12,367 nt of DNA. Origin: Gemmatimonadota bacterium (GTDB lineage: Bacteria > Gemmatimonadota > Gemmatimonadetes > Gemmatimonadales > GWC2-71-9). The notes under the pieces are model-generated. The model made no database searches and was not told the origin of the DNA. It worked only from the letters and a program-made list of their open reading frames with translations. The stretch spans positions 1 through 12,367 of the forward strand of contig JACPAP010000172.1 of the NCBI GenBank assembly GCA_016180765.1, in the 5' to 3' direction. How positions within the stretch are numbered: position 1 is the first letter of the stretch; the number at the start of each line of letters is the position of its first letter. Made by a program: the position numbers and the translations under genes. Below, one piece after another: positions 1 through 5,394 of this stretch.

Positions 1-1
1 C

Positions 2-223
2 CGGGGGCATGCCACCATCACGGTGGTCCCACCGGAGACCAACATCGTGATGCTGGATCTCCCCCGCCACACCGCGGAAGACGCGATCCCGCGGCTAGCG
101 GCCGCTGGCGCCAAGTTCTCACGCTTTGGGCCCCGGCGGGTTCGGGCCGCGACCCATTTGAACGTGACCCGCGAGGAGGTGGAGCGGGCGGGGGAGATCA
201 TCGGCGATACGCTGGGCGGATAG
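2..223 (+). CDS. Low-specificity L-threonine aldolase, C-terminal part (5' end outside window)
   Basis: About 73 C-terminal residues of a PLP-dependent (fold type I) threonine aldolase, which splits L-threonine or L-allo-threonine to glycine and acetaldehyde in the cytosol. The frame is already open at base 2, with no start codon belonging to the family's N-terminus, so the gene continues to the left of the window. What is visible is the small C-terminal domain: the 'PETNIVMLDL' strand, a segment matching the place where E. coli LtaE has 'DTNMLFVSV', and the ending 'VRAATHLNVTREEVERA', which parallels 'VRLVTHLDVSREQL' in LtaE. The PLP lysine and substrate-binding residues lie upstream and cannot be checked. 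The gene ends with TAG at 221-223. A GTG at 23 is in frame but would yield only a fragment and is not a real start. Family assignment rests on the C-terminal motifs only; other beta-eliminating-lyase members are less likely. Confidence 0.8.
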   Translation, partial: RGHATITVVPPETNIVMLDLPRHTAEDAIPRLAAAGAKFSRFGPRRVRAATHLNVTREEVERAGEIIGDTLGG

Positions 224-254
224 ATCGCGATGGGCGCGGTGCGCGGTGCGCGTT

Positions 255-318
255 GAGCGGGGGAGTGCAGACCCGCTCCGCGACACGGTTCACCGTGCGC
301 CACCCCGGTGAGGGGTGG
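255..318. repeat. Three consecutive hairpins upstream of the SRP RNA
   Basis: Three perfect inverted repeats lie head to tail: GAGCGGG/CCCGCTC (255-261 and 272-278, 10-base loop), CACGG/CCGTG (284-288 and 293-297, loop TTCA), and CCACCCC/GGGGTGG (300-306 and 312-318, loop GGTGA). None is followed by a T tract, so a classical intrinsic terminator for the threonine aldolase gene is not evident, although termination or 3'-end protection is possible. They could also be a structured leader or an unrecognised small RNA. No tRNA fits: there is no 7-base anticodon loop and no T-arm consensus. The pairing is seen in the sequence; the function is unknown. Confidence 0.45.
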
Positions 319-344
319 TTCGCGGGCATGCGAGTCGCTAGGTT
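316..344 (+). promoter_or_regulatory. Candidate promoter of the SRP RNA gene
   Basis: A -10-like hexamer TAGGTT (339-344) ends seven bases before the first paired base of the SRP RNA at 351, which is the expected distance to a transcription start. The -35 region at the right spacing (316-321, TGGTTC) is a poor match to TTGACA. The main support is the position relative to the RNA, so this is tentative. Confidence 0.3.
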
Positions 345-350
345 TCAGCC

Positions 351-447
351 GCCCCAGGTCCGGGGGGCGCATGCCCGCGAACCGCGTCAGGACCGTGAAG
401 GTAGCAGCGCTAAGCGACGTCAGGCGTCGCTCCGGGGAGCCTGGGGC
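351..447 (+). ncRNA. ffs: Signal recognition particle RNA, small bacterial type (4.5S-like)
   Basis: RNA scaffold of the signal recognition particle; it binds Ffh (SRP54) and takes part in targeting nascent membrane and secretory proteins to FtsY and the translocon. The conserved domain IV is visible: GTCAGGACC (385-393), an apical loop, and GGTAGCAGC (399-407) followed by GCTAAGCG, matching the universal GUCAGGnCC...GGnAGCAGC core. The ends pair as an 8-bp perfect stem, GCCCCAGG (351-358) with CCTGGGGC (440-447), giving a 97-base hairpin, the usual size for the form lacking the Alu domain. The apical loop between ACC and GGT reads GTGAA, five bases instead of the usual four (GGAA or similar). 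A position just upstream of dnaX-ybaB-recR agrees with the scr-dnaX-yaaK-recR order in Bacillus. Exact ends are inferred from the terminal stem. Confidence 0.92.
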
Positions 448-541
448 AATTCCGCATTTCGGAAGTCGGATTGGGGATTGCGGATTGAACGCCCAGTCGG
501 GCACCCCAATCCGCGGTCCCAAATCCACCATCCGCAATTGA
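446..541. repeat. Degenerate heptanucleotide foldback repeat between SRP RNA and dnaX
   Basis: Both halves show a 7-base period. The left arm contains three tandem units CGGATTG, GGGATTG, CGGATTG (467-487), preceded by weaker copies (CGCATTT, CGGAAGT). The right arm, read on the minus strand from 541, gives TCAATTG, CGGATGG, TGGATTT, GGGACCG, CGGATTG. The arms are inverted: CGGATTGGGG (467-476) pairs perfectly with CCCCAATCCG (504-513). A smaller hairpin, TTCCG/CGGAA (450-454 and 460-464), sits at the left end. The element begins where the SRP RNA stem ends and stops one base before the dnaX ATG. Heptamer repeats of this style are known in some bacteria, for example the cyanobacterial STRR families, but I cannot name this family. 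It may also affect SRP RNA 3' processing or termination. Confidence 0.6.
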
Positions 542-542
542 G

Positions 543-2249
543 ATGACTCACACGGCTCTCGCCCGCAAGTACCGCCCCAAGCGCTTCGCCGACCTGCTGG
601 CGCAGGAACATGTCGCCGCCGGCCTGGCGGGTGCGGTCGCCCGGAACCGCGTCGCGCACGCCTATCTGTTGACCGGCCCGCGGGGTGTGGGGAAGACCAC
701 GGCCGCCCGCATCCTGGCCATGGCGCTGAACTGCGAGCGCCCCGGGGCCGGCAGTGGGGTGGGCGGCGAGCCGTGCGGTGAATGCGAGTCGTGTCGCCGG
801 ATCTGGTCCGGCGCGGCCAACCTGGACGTGGTGGAAATCGACGCCGCCAGCAACCGCGGCGTGGACGACGCGCGCGAGCTCAGGGAGCGGGCCATGTACG
901 CGGCCAGCGGCCCGGAGCGCTCCAAGGTGTACATCATCGACGAAGCGCACATGCTCACGCGCGAGGCCTGGAACGCCCTCCTCAAGATCCTGGAGGAGCC
1001 GCCGCCCCGGGTGGTGTTTGTCTTCGCCACCACCGAGCCGCACAAGATCGCCAACACCGCGGCGCCGGTCTTGAGTCGGATGCAGCGGTTTGACTTCCGG
1101 CGGATCGGGCCCGGCACCATCGCGGGGCGGGTGCGGGAGGTGGCCCGGCAGGAGTCCATCCAGATCGAGGAAGACGCCCTGGCGCTGATCGCGCGGGTGG
1201 CGTTGGGCGGCATGCGAGACGCGCTGTCGCTGGTGGACCAGGTGGTGGCGTTCGGGGACGGCCCGGTCACTGCCGCTCGGGTGCGGGAGGCGCTGGGGCT
1301 GATCGGGGACGAGCTGTACGCGGAACTGCTGGACCTCGTGGCGGAGCGGCGTTCGGCGGAGGTGCTGCCGTTGGTGGAGCGGTTGGTCGAGGCCGGGGCA
1401 GACCTGGCCGAGTTCGCGGGCGGGTTGGGCGAGGTGCTCCGCGCGGTGCTGCAGCAGATCCTGGGAGGGGAGCCTGAGGGGCTCACCGACGTGCTGCGCT
1501 CATGCGTCGTCCGGCGGGCCCCGGGCTTCAGCGCGGGGGACCTGCTGCGGATGCTCAAGCTCCTGGCGGAGACCGAGGAGAGCATTCGGCGGAGCCCGCA
1601 CGCGCGGCTGCACGTGGAGACCCTGCTCCTCCAGCTCACGCTGCTGGACCGGACGGTCGAGCTATCCGAGGTGCTGCGAGCACTGGGCACGGGCAGCGCC
1701 GGCGGGTCCGCGCCCGGCGTCCCGGCGCCCACCCCCCCGCCGCGGGGCCTGCCGTCGCCGCCGGCCCCGCACCGACCGGCGGAACCGCCGGTCGCAGCTG
1801 GCGCCGTCCCTCCCGCTTCGGCCGCCGCCGCGGCCCCTGCCGCCCCTCCGGCCCCGCCGGCCGCGTCGGAGCCCGAGGTCGTGCGTCGGTGGGGGGAAAT
1901 CGTGGAAGTGGTCGGCCAGCAGAGCCGTCTGCTGCGCGAGGCGTTGGTGCAGGCGACGCCGCTGGTGGACGGGGAGACGCTGGCCCTCGATGTGTCCGGC
2001 AGCGAAGTCGATCTGCAGGGGCTCGAGAACGGCCGCAAGGCGATCGAGACGGCGGTACGGAGTGTCACCGGCGCATCGGTGCGGGTGGTGGTGCGCCCGG
2101 CCGGCCCCGGGGCGGGCGCGGCTGGAGCGCCGGAGCCGCGGCGGCTCAACCGCGACCTCGAGCGGGAGGAACGGCTCCGGCGCTACCGGGCCAAGGACCC
2201 GGCGCTGGACGCCGCGGCGGACGCGTTCGATCTGGAGCTACTCGAATAA
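543..2249 (+). CDS. dnaX: DNA polymerase III subunit gamma/tau (clamp loader ATPase)
   Basis: AAA+ motor subunit of the clamp loader, which opens the beta sliding clamp and puts it on primed DNA at the replication fork. The 568-residue protein has the family's motifs in order: Walker A GPRGVGKT (residues 45-52); a zinc-binding module with Cys64, Cys78, Cys81 and Cys84; Walker B VYIIDEAH (129-136); a sensor-1 region 'FATTEPHK'; the arginine-finger motif, here SRM (178-180) rather than the usual SRC; and a sensor-2 segment 'GGMRDALSLVDQ'. A Pro/Ala-rich linker (about 392-440) precedes a C-terminal tau-like domain (about 442-517). ATG at 543 is the only usable start, because an in-frame TGA lies at 486-488. 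It has no Shine-Dalgarno site, since the bases before it belong to the heptamer repeat. I see no convincing frameshift signal for a short gamma form. It leads the ybaB-recR cluster. Confidence 0.97.
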   Translation: MTHTALARKYRPKRFADLLAQEHVAAGLAGAVARNRVAHAYLLTGPRGVGKTTAARILAMALNCERPGAGSGVGGEPCGECESCRRIWSGAANLDVVEIDAASNRGVDDARELRERAMYAASGPERSKVYIIDEAHMLTREAWNALLKILEEPPPRVVFVFATTEPHKIANTAAPVLSRMQRFDFRRIGPGTIAGRVREVARQESIQIEEDALALIARVALGGMRDALSLVDQVVAFGDGPVTAARVREALGLIGDELYAELLDLVAERRSAEVLPLVERLVEAGADLAEFAGGLGEVLRAVLQQILGGEPEGLTDVLRSCVVRRAPGFSAGDLLRMLKLLAETEESIRRSPHARLHVETLLLQLTLLDRTVELSEVLRALGTGSAGGSAPGVPAPTPPPRGLPSPPAPHRPAEPPVAAGAVPPASAAAAAPAAPPAPPAASEPEVVRRWGEIVEVVGQQSRLLREALVQATPLVDGETLALDVSGSEVDLQGLENGRKAIETAVRSVTGASVRVVVRPAGPGAGAAGAPEPRRLNRDLEREERLRRYRAKDPALDAAADAFDLELLE

Positions 2250-2312
2250 CTTGCGGGCGTTTCCGGCGCGGGCTACCTTGCGAACCCGAAGGAGTCCTGA
2301 TTCGTTTCATTC

Positions 2313-2630
2313 ATGCCTGATTTCTCGCAACTCCTCCAGCTCGGCCAGCAGGTGCAGGGCCGGCTGACCCAGATGCAGACCGAGCTCGCCCAACGGACCG
2401 TGACCGGTTCCGCCGGGGGCGGGATGGTTGAGGCGACGGCGGACGGACGGGGCCACATTCGCCGCATCCGGATCGATCCGAAGGTTGTGACGGATGGCGA
2501 TGTCGAGATGCTGGAGGATCTCATCGGGGCGGCGGTGGCCGATGCGCAGCGCCGCGCGGAAGAACTGTATCGCGAGGAGCTGCGCAAGGTGACCGGGGGC
2601 CTGCCGCTGCCGTTCCAGCTGCCGCTGTAG
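2313..2630 (+). CDS. ybaB: YbaB/EbfC family nucleoid-associated protein
   Basis: Small DNA-binding protein of 105 residues, the usual family length. Homologues such as E. coli YbaB and Borrelia EbfC form dimers that bind DNA and are thought to help organise the nucleoid. The N-terminal helix is rich in Leu and Gln ('LLQLGQQVQGRLTQMQTELAQ'-type heptads), followed by the conserved core 'GGGMVEATADGRGHIRRIRIDP' region and a helical C-terminal part 'MLEDLIGAAVADAQRRAEE'. It lies 63 bases after dnaX and two bases before recR, the widely conserved dnaX-ybaB-recR order, which suggests a link with RecR or replication. The purine-rich AAGGAG at 2289-2294 is 18 bases from the ATG, too far for an ideal ribosome site, but an in-frame TGA at 2298-2300 rules out an earlier start. 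Confidence 0.93.
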   Translation: MPDFSQLLQLGQQVQGRLTQMQTELAQRTVTGSAGGGMVEATADGRGHIRRIRIDPKVVTDGDVEMLEDLIGAAVADAQRRAEELYREELRKVTGGLPLPFQLPL

Positions 2631-2632
2631 TC

Positions 2633-3229
2633 GTGTCGGCGATCGACGATGTGGCGGCGGAGCTCGCGCGTCTCCCGGGCATCGGGAAGAAGACGGCCAC
2701 CCGCCTCACCTATTTCCTGTTGAAGCAGCCCCGGAGCGCCCTGGAGCGCCTGGCCGAGGCGATAACCGCGCTCGGCACCCGGGTGGCCGCCTGCTCGGTG
2801 TGCGGCAATTGGAGCGACGCCGATCCCTGCGGCATCTGCGCCGACGCCCGCCGGGACGCGGGGCTGGTCTGCGTGGTGGAGGAGGCGTCGGACATCGCCG
2901 CCATCGAGCGCAGCGGCGAGTACCGGGGGGTCTACCACGTGTTGGGCGGGCACGTCTCGCCGCTCGACGGCATCGGCCCGGAAGACCTGCGGATCGACCC
3001 GTTGCGGGCGCGGGTGGCCAACGGCGGCGCCGTGCGGGAGGTCATCCTGGCCACCAACGCCTCCCTGGAAGGCGAGGTGACGGCCACCTACGTCCGCGGC
3101 GTGCTGGAGCCGCACGGCGTCAAGGTGAGTCGCATCGCCCTGGGGTTGCCGGTGGGCGGCGACCTGGAATACGCCGACGGATTGACCATCGCCCGCGCGC
3201 TGGCCGCGCGGCGCGAGATGGGGAGCTGA
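2633..3229 (+). CDS. recR: Recombination mediator protein RecR
   Basis: RecFOR-pathway protein that, with RecO (and RecF), helps load RecA on SSB-coated single-stranded DNA at gaps. The 198 residues are standard length and show all parts: helix-hairpin-helix 'LPGIGKKTATRLTYF' (residues 14-28), a C4 zinc finger (Cys54, Cys57, Cys66, Cys69), and a Toprim domain starting 'VCVVEEASDIAAIE' (about 79-92) and including 'YHVLGGHVSPLDGIGP'. The start is GTG at 2633, two bases after the ybaB stop, so translation is probably coupled to ybaB. The stop TGA (3227-3229) overlaps the ATG of the next gene by one base. There is no sign of truncation. Confidence 0.97.
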   Translation: MSAIDDVAAELARLPGIGKKTATRLTYFLLKQPRSALERLAEAITALGTRVAACSVCGNWSDADPCGICADARRDAGLVCVVEEASDIAAIERSGEYRGVYHVLGGHVSPLDGIGPEDLRIDPLRARVANGGAVREVILATNASLEGEVTATYVRGVLEPHGVKVSRIALGLPVGGDLEYADGLTIARALAARREMGS

Positions 3230-3498
3230 TGGGGTCCAAGGCCAAGGCGGCCCTGATCGCGCTCGGCGTGGGCGCCCTGCTTGGGCTGGTGCTGGCCCAA
3301 TACTCGATGGGCCGGCACCGCCAGGACCTGTTCAGCCGCCGGGCCTTGCGCCGCCTGTCCGCCCTGGGCTATCTCAGCGGGCACCCGAGCGTGGAAGCGG
3401 TCCGCCTGCTGCGGGACTACCTCGCGTGGGAGGAGCACCCCATGCTCCGGCGCCGGGCGGAGGCGATCGTGCGGCGCATGGAAGCGAAGCTGGCGTAA
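3229..3498 (+). CDS. Small membrane-anchored protein, HEAT-like helical tail, unknown function
   Basis: An 89-residue protein I do not recognise as a named family. It starts with ATG overlapping the recR stop (TGATG), so it is probably translated by coupling to recR. Residues about 5-25 (AKAALIALGVGALLGLVLAQY) form one hydrophobic helix with Lys before it and Arg/His after it, suggesting an N-terminal anchor with the rest possibly on the cytosolic side. Residues 35-89 are two or three amphipathic, Arg-rich helices ('RRALRRLSALGYLSGHPSVEAVRLLRDYLAWEEHPMLRRRAEAIVRRM') resembling a single HEAT-type repeat. It sits 23 bases before mglB. Its codon use is as GC-rich as its neighbours'. The coupling and third-position GC support a real gene; a link with MglA/MglB polarity is inference from position only. 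Confidence 0.75.
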   Translation: MGSKAKAALIALGVGALLGLVLAQYSMGRHRQDLFSRRALRRLSALGYLSGHPSVEAVRLLRDYLAWEEHPMLRRRAEAIVRRMEAKLA

Positions 3499-3512
3499 GT
3501 CTGGCTCAGGGT

Positions 3513-3519
3513 GGGGAGG
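3513..3519 (+). promoter_or_regulatory. Ribosome binding site of mglB
   Basis: GGGGAGG two bases before the ATG at 3522. It is one of the few clear Shine-Dalgarno sites in the window, and it fixes the mglB start against the longer in-frame extension that would begin at 3426 inside the previous gene. Confidence 0.55.
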
Positions 3520-3521
3520 CG

Positions 3522-4016
3522 ATGGCCGAGATCGCTGCCAGTAGCTGGTCGCTCGACGAGAACGACTACAAGCGCATCCTCGAGCACATGAACGCCCTGC
3601 TCCAGGAGTCGAGTGCGCGGTGCGCCCTGCTGGTGGACCGCGCGGGCCAGCTCCTGGCCAACGCGGGCGAGCAGCTCTCGTTCGATCCCACCGCGTTCGC
3701 CTCGCTCACCGCCGCCGATTTCAGCGCCAACGACCAGCTGGCCAAGATGATCGGCGAGCCGGAGTTCGCCTCGCTGTTTCACCAGGGCGAAAAAGAGTCC
3801 ATGTACCTCGCCGACGTGGGGCGGCGGGTGATTCTGGTGGTGCTGTTCGATCAGCGGACCACGGTCGGGATGGTCCGCCTCAAGGTGAAGCAGACGGTGA
3901 CCGATTTGGCCAAGGTGTTCGACGAGATGTTCAAGCGCGCGCCCGCGCCGGGAACGGACCGCAAGGGCCTGCTCGAGGGAGCCGAGGACGAGATTGACAA
4001 ACTGTTCGGAGCCTGA
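3522..4016 (+). CDS. mglB: MglB-like Roadblock/LC7 GTPase-activating protein
   Basis: Roadblock/LC7-fold protein, 164 residues. In Myxococcus and Thermus, MglB dimers are the GTPase-activating partner of the Ras-like MglA and help set the front-rear polarity of the cell. The match to MglB extends along the whole chain: 'CALLVDRAGQLLANAGE' (about 29-45), 'FASLTAADFSANDQLAKMIGE', 'FHQGEKESMYLADVG', 'VILVVLFDQRTTVGMVRLKVK', and the acidic C-terminal helix 'EDEIDKLFGA', which parallels the end of Myxococcus MglB. The start at 3522 follows a clear Shine-Dalgarno site. The next gene, 15 bases downstream, is mglA, as expected for the pair. The family call is strong; whether it drives gliding, pilus polarity or another process here cannot be told from the sequence. 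Confidence 0.92.
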   Translation: MAEIAASSWSLDENDYKRILEHMNALLQESSARCALLVDRAGQLLANAGEQLSFDPTAFASLTAADFSANDQLAKMIGEPEFASLFHQGEKESMYLADVGRRVILVVLFDQRTTVGMVRLKVKQTVTDLAKVFDEMFKRAPAPGTDRKGLLEGAEDEIDKLFGA

Positions 4017-4031
4017 CCGGGGGGATCGATC

Positions 4032-4706
4032 ATGTCGATGATCAACTACGCCTCCCGCGAGATCAACTGCAAGCTGGTCTACTACGGGCCCGGGTTGGGC
4101 GGCAAAACCACCAACCTGGAGCACGTCTACCAGAAGGTGTCCCCGGACACCCGCGGGAAGATGGTCTCGCTGGCCACCGAGACCGAGCGGACCCTGTTCT
4201 TCGACTTCCTGCCGGTGGATCTGGGCACCATCCGGGGGTTCAAAACCCGGTTCCACCTGTACACCGTCCCGGGCCAGGTGTACTACAACGCGTCGCGCAA
4301 GCTGATCTTGAAGGGCGTGGACGGCGTGGTCTTCGTGGCCGACAGCCAGATCGAGCGCATGGAAGCCAACATCGAGTCCATGCAGAACCTGTACGACAAC
4401 ATGGCGCAGTACGGCTACGACCTGACCAAGATCCCGTTCCTGATCCAGTACAACAAACGGGATCTCCCCAACGCGGCGCCCATCAAGGATCTCCAGGCGG
4501 CGCTCAATCCCGGCTGGCCCGTGGAGGATCCCGCGAAGCAGAAAGCGATGCCCGATCCGTATCACCCCGGCGAGCTCCTGGTCCGGCAGGTGGACGGACA
4601 GTGGGTCGAGCGCGCGCCGTACTTCGAGTCGGTGGCGATCACGGGTGAGGGGGTCTTCGATACGCTGAAGGCCGTGGCGAAACTGGTCCTGAAGACCTTG
4701 AGCTAG
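4032..4706 (+). CDS. mglA: MglA-like small Ras-family GTPase
   Basis: Cytosolic small GTPase that in Myxococcus marks the leading pole when GTP-bound. Its motifs are near-identical to MglA: the start '[21 protein letters not shown]', P-loop [10 protein letters not shown] (19-28), the intrinsic arginine region '[12 protein letters not shown]' with Arg53, '[20 protein letters not shown]' with the diagnostic Thr78 and Gln82, and the G4 motif NKRD (141-144). The chain is 224 residues against 195 for Myxococcus MglA. The extra length is a Pro-rich insertion at about 160-196, between the 'DLQAAL' helix and the '[21 protein letters not shown]' ending. The start follows GGGGGG (4019-4024) seven bases upstream. 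It pairs with mglB immediately upstream, so GAP and GTPase are co-transcribed. Confidence 0.96.
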   Translation: MSMINYASREINCKLVYYGPGLGGKTTNLEHVYQKVSPDTRGKMVSLATETERTLFFDFLPVDLGTIRGFKTRFHLYTVPGQVYYNASRKLILKGVDGVVFVADSQIERMEANIESMQNLYDNMAQYGYDLTKIPFLIQYNKRDLPNAAPIKDLQAALNPGWPVEDPAKQKAMPDPYHPGELLVRQVDGQWVERAPYFESVAITGEGVFDTLKAVAKLVLKTLS

Positions 4707-4716
4707 GACGCGCGCT

Positions 4717-5394
4717 TTGACCGCCGAGCGGGTCTGGACGCTCCCCAACATCCTGACGCTGGCCCGCATTGCGCTGGCGCCCGTCATCGCCCTGCTGCCG
4801 TTCATCGAAGGCTGGTCTCCTAAGCTGATCGCCTTCGTGGTGTTTCTCGCGGCCGCCATCAGCGACATCTACGACGGTCGGCTGGCCCGGGAGCGCAAGG
4901 AGATCACCGACCTCGGCAAGATCCTGGATCCGCTGGCCGACAAGCTGCTGCTGTTCGCCACCCTGGTGCCGATCTACTGGATCACTCACTACCGGATGCG
5001 GGAATACGAGATCCCCTGGTGGGGGAGCTTGCCCTTGTGGGTGGCGCTCCTCCTGGTGGGACGCGAGGTGCTGATGACGGTGCTGCGGCAGGTGGCGAAG
5101 CGCCGCGGCGTGGTGATCGCGGCCGCCGGGGCGGGGAAGCTCAAGACCATCGTGCAGGACATCTTCATCGGCGCCACCATCGCGTGGTTCGCCTGGAAGG
5201 ACCTGACGGCGGCGTTCGGATGGCATCGCGGGTGGCTGGGCGAGCTGTGGGATCGGTTCCACGGCATCGTGGTCGCGGTGACCCTGGCCACGGCCGTATT
5301 GCTCACGATGTATTCGCTCGGAGTGTACCTCTACCGCTACCGCCGCCTGTTCACCGGCGGCCCACCCCACGCCGCGCCGGGAGATGGACCTTGA
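4717..5394 (+). CDS. pgsA: CDP-diacylglycerol--glycerol-3-phosphate 3-phosphatidyltransferase
   Basis: Integral membrane enzyme that joins CDP-diacylglycerol and sn-glycerol-3-phosphate to make phosphatidylglycerophosphate, the committed step to phosphatidylglycerol and cardiolipin. The CDP-alcohol phosphotransferase signature DGx2ARx8Gx3Dx3D is complete at residues 53-75 (Asp53, Gly54, Ala57, Arg58, Gly67, Asp71, Asp75). The start 'WTLPNILTLARIAL' and the later 'GKLKTIVQD' are typical of PgsA rather than phosphatidylserine synthase. Several hydrophobic segments follow, at about 12-30, 36-50, 74-92, 106-121 and 183-205. At 225 residues it is slightly longer than E. coli PgsA, with a loop 'YRMREYEIPWWG' between membrane segments. 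The start is TTG at 4717, ten bases after mglA, with no good Shine-Dalgarno site. The 3' end overlaps cinA by 11 bases. Confidence 0.93.
   Translation: MTAERVWTLPNILTLARIALAPVIALLPFIEGWSPKLIAFVVFLAAAISDIYDGRLARERKEITDLGKILDPLADKLLLFATLVPIYWITHYRMREYEIPWWGSLPLWVALLLVGREVLMTVLRQVAKRRGVVIAAAGAGKLKTIVQDIFIGATIAWFAWKDLTAAFGWHRGWLGELWDRFHGIVVAVTLATAVLLTMYSLGVYLYRYRRLFTGGPPHAAPGDGP

Noticed and set aside
236..330. Possible tRNA in the hairpin-rich spacer
   Set aside because: No cloverleaf can be drawn: there is no 7-base anticodon loop, no T-loop consensus and no matching acceptor stem.
255..447. Long SRP RNA with an Alu domain covering the upstream hairpins
   Set aside because: The 8-bp terminal stem closes at 351 and 447, and no sequence after 447 pairs with the upstream hairpins, so the short form is favoured.
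1731..1739. Slippery-looking C run in the Pro-rich linker of dnaX, possible programmed frameshift making a gamma subunit
   Set aside because: The heptamer C CCC CCG is in phase for a -1 shift, but the -1 frame stays open to 2320, past the dnaX stop, so it would not produce a short gamma form.
662..2149. Long minus-strand open frame (495 codons) opposite dnaX
   Set aside because: Shadow of a GC-rich gene: the product is low-complexity Ser/Arg/Ala/Thr with no motif, and dnaX on the other strand has all its family motifs.
3417..4868. Minus-strand open frame of 483 codons opposite mglB, mglA and the start of pgsA
   Set aside because: It spans three clearly real plus-strand genes and gives a His/Gln/Val-rich sequence typical of antisense reading; no domain is recognisable.
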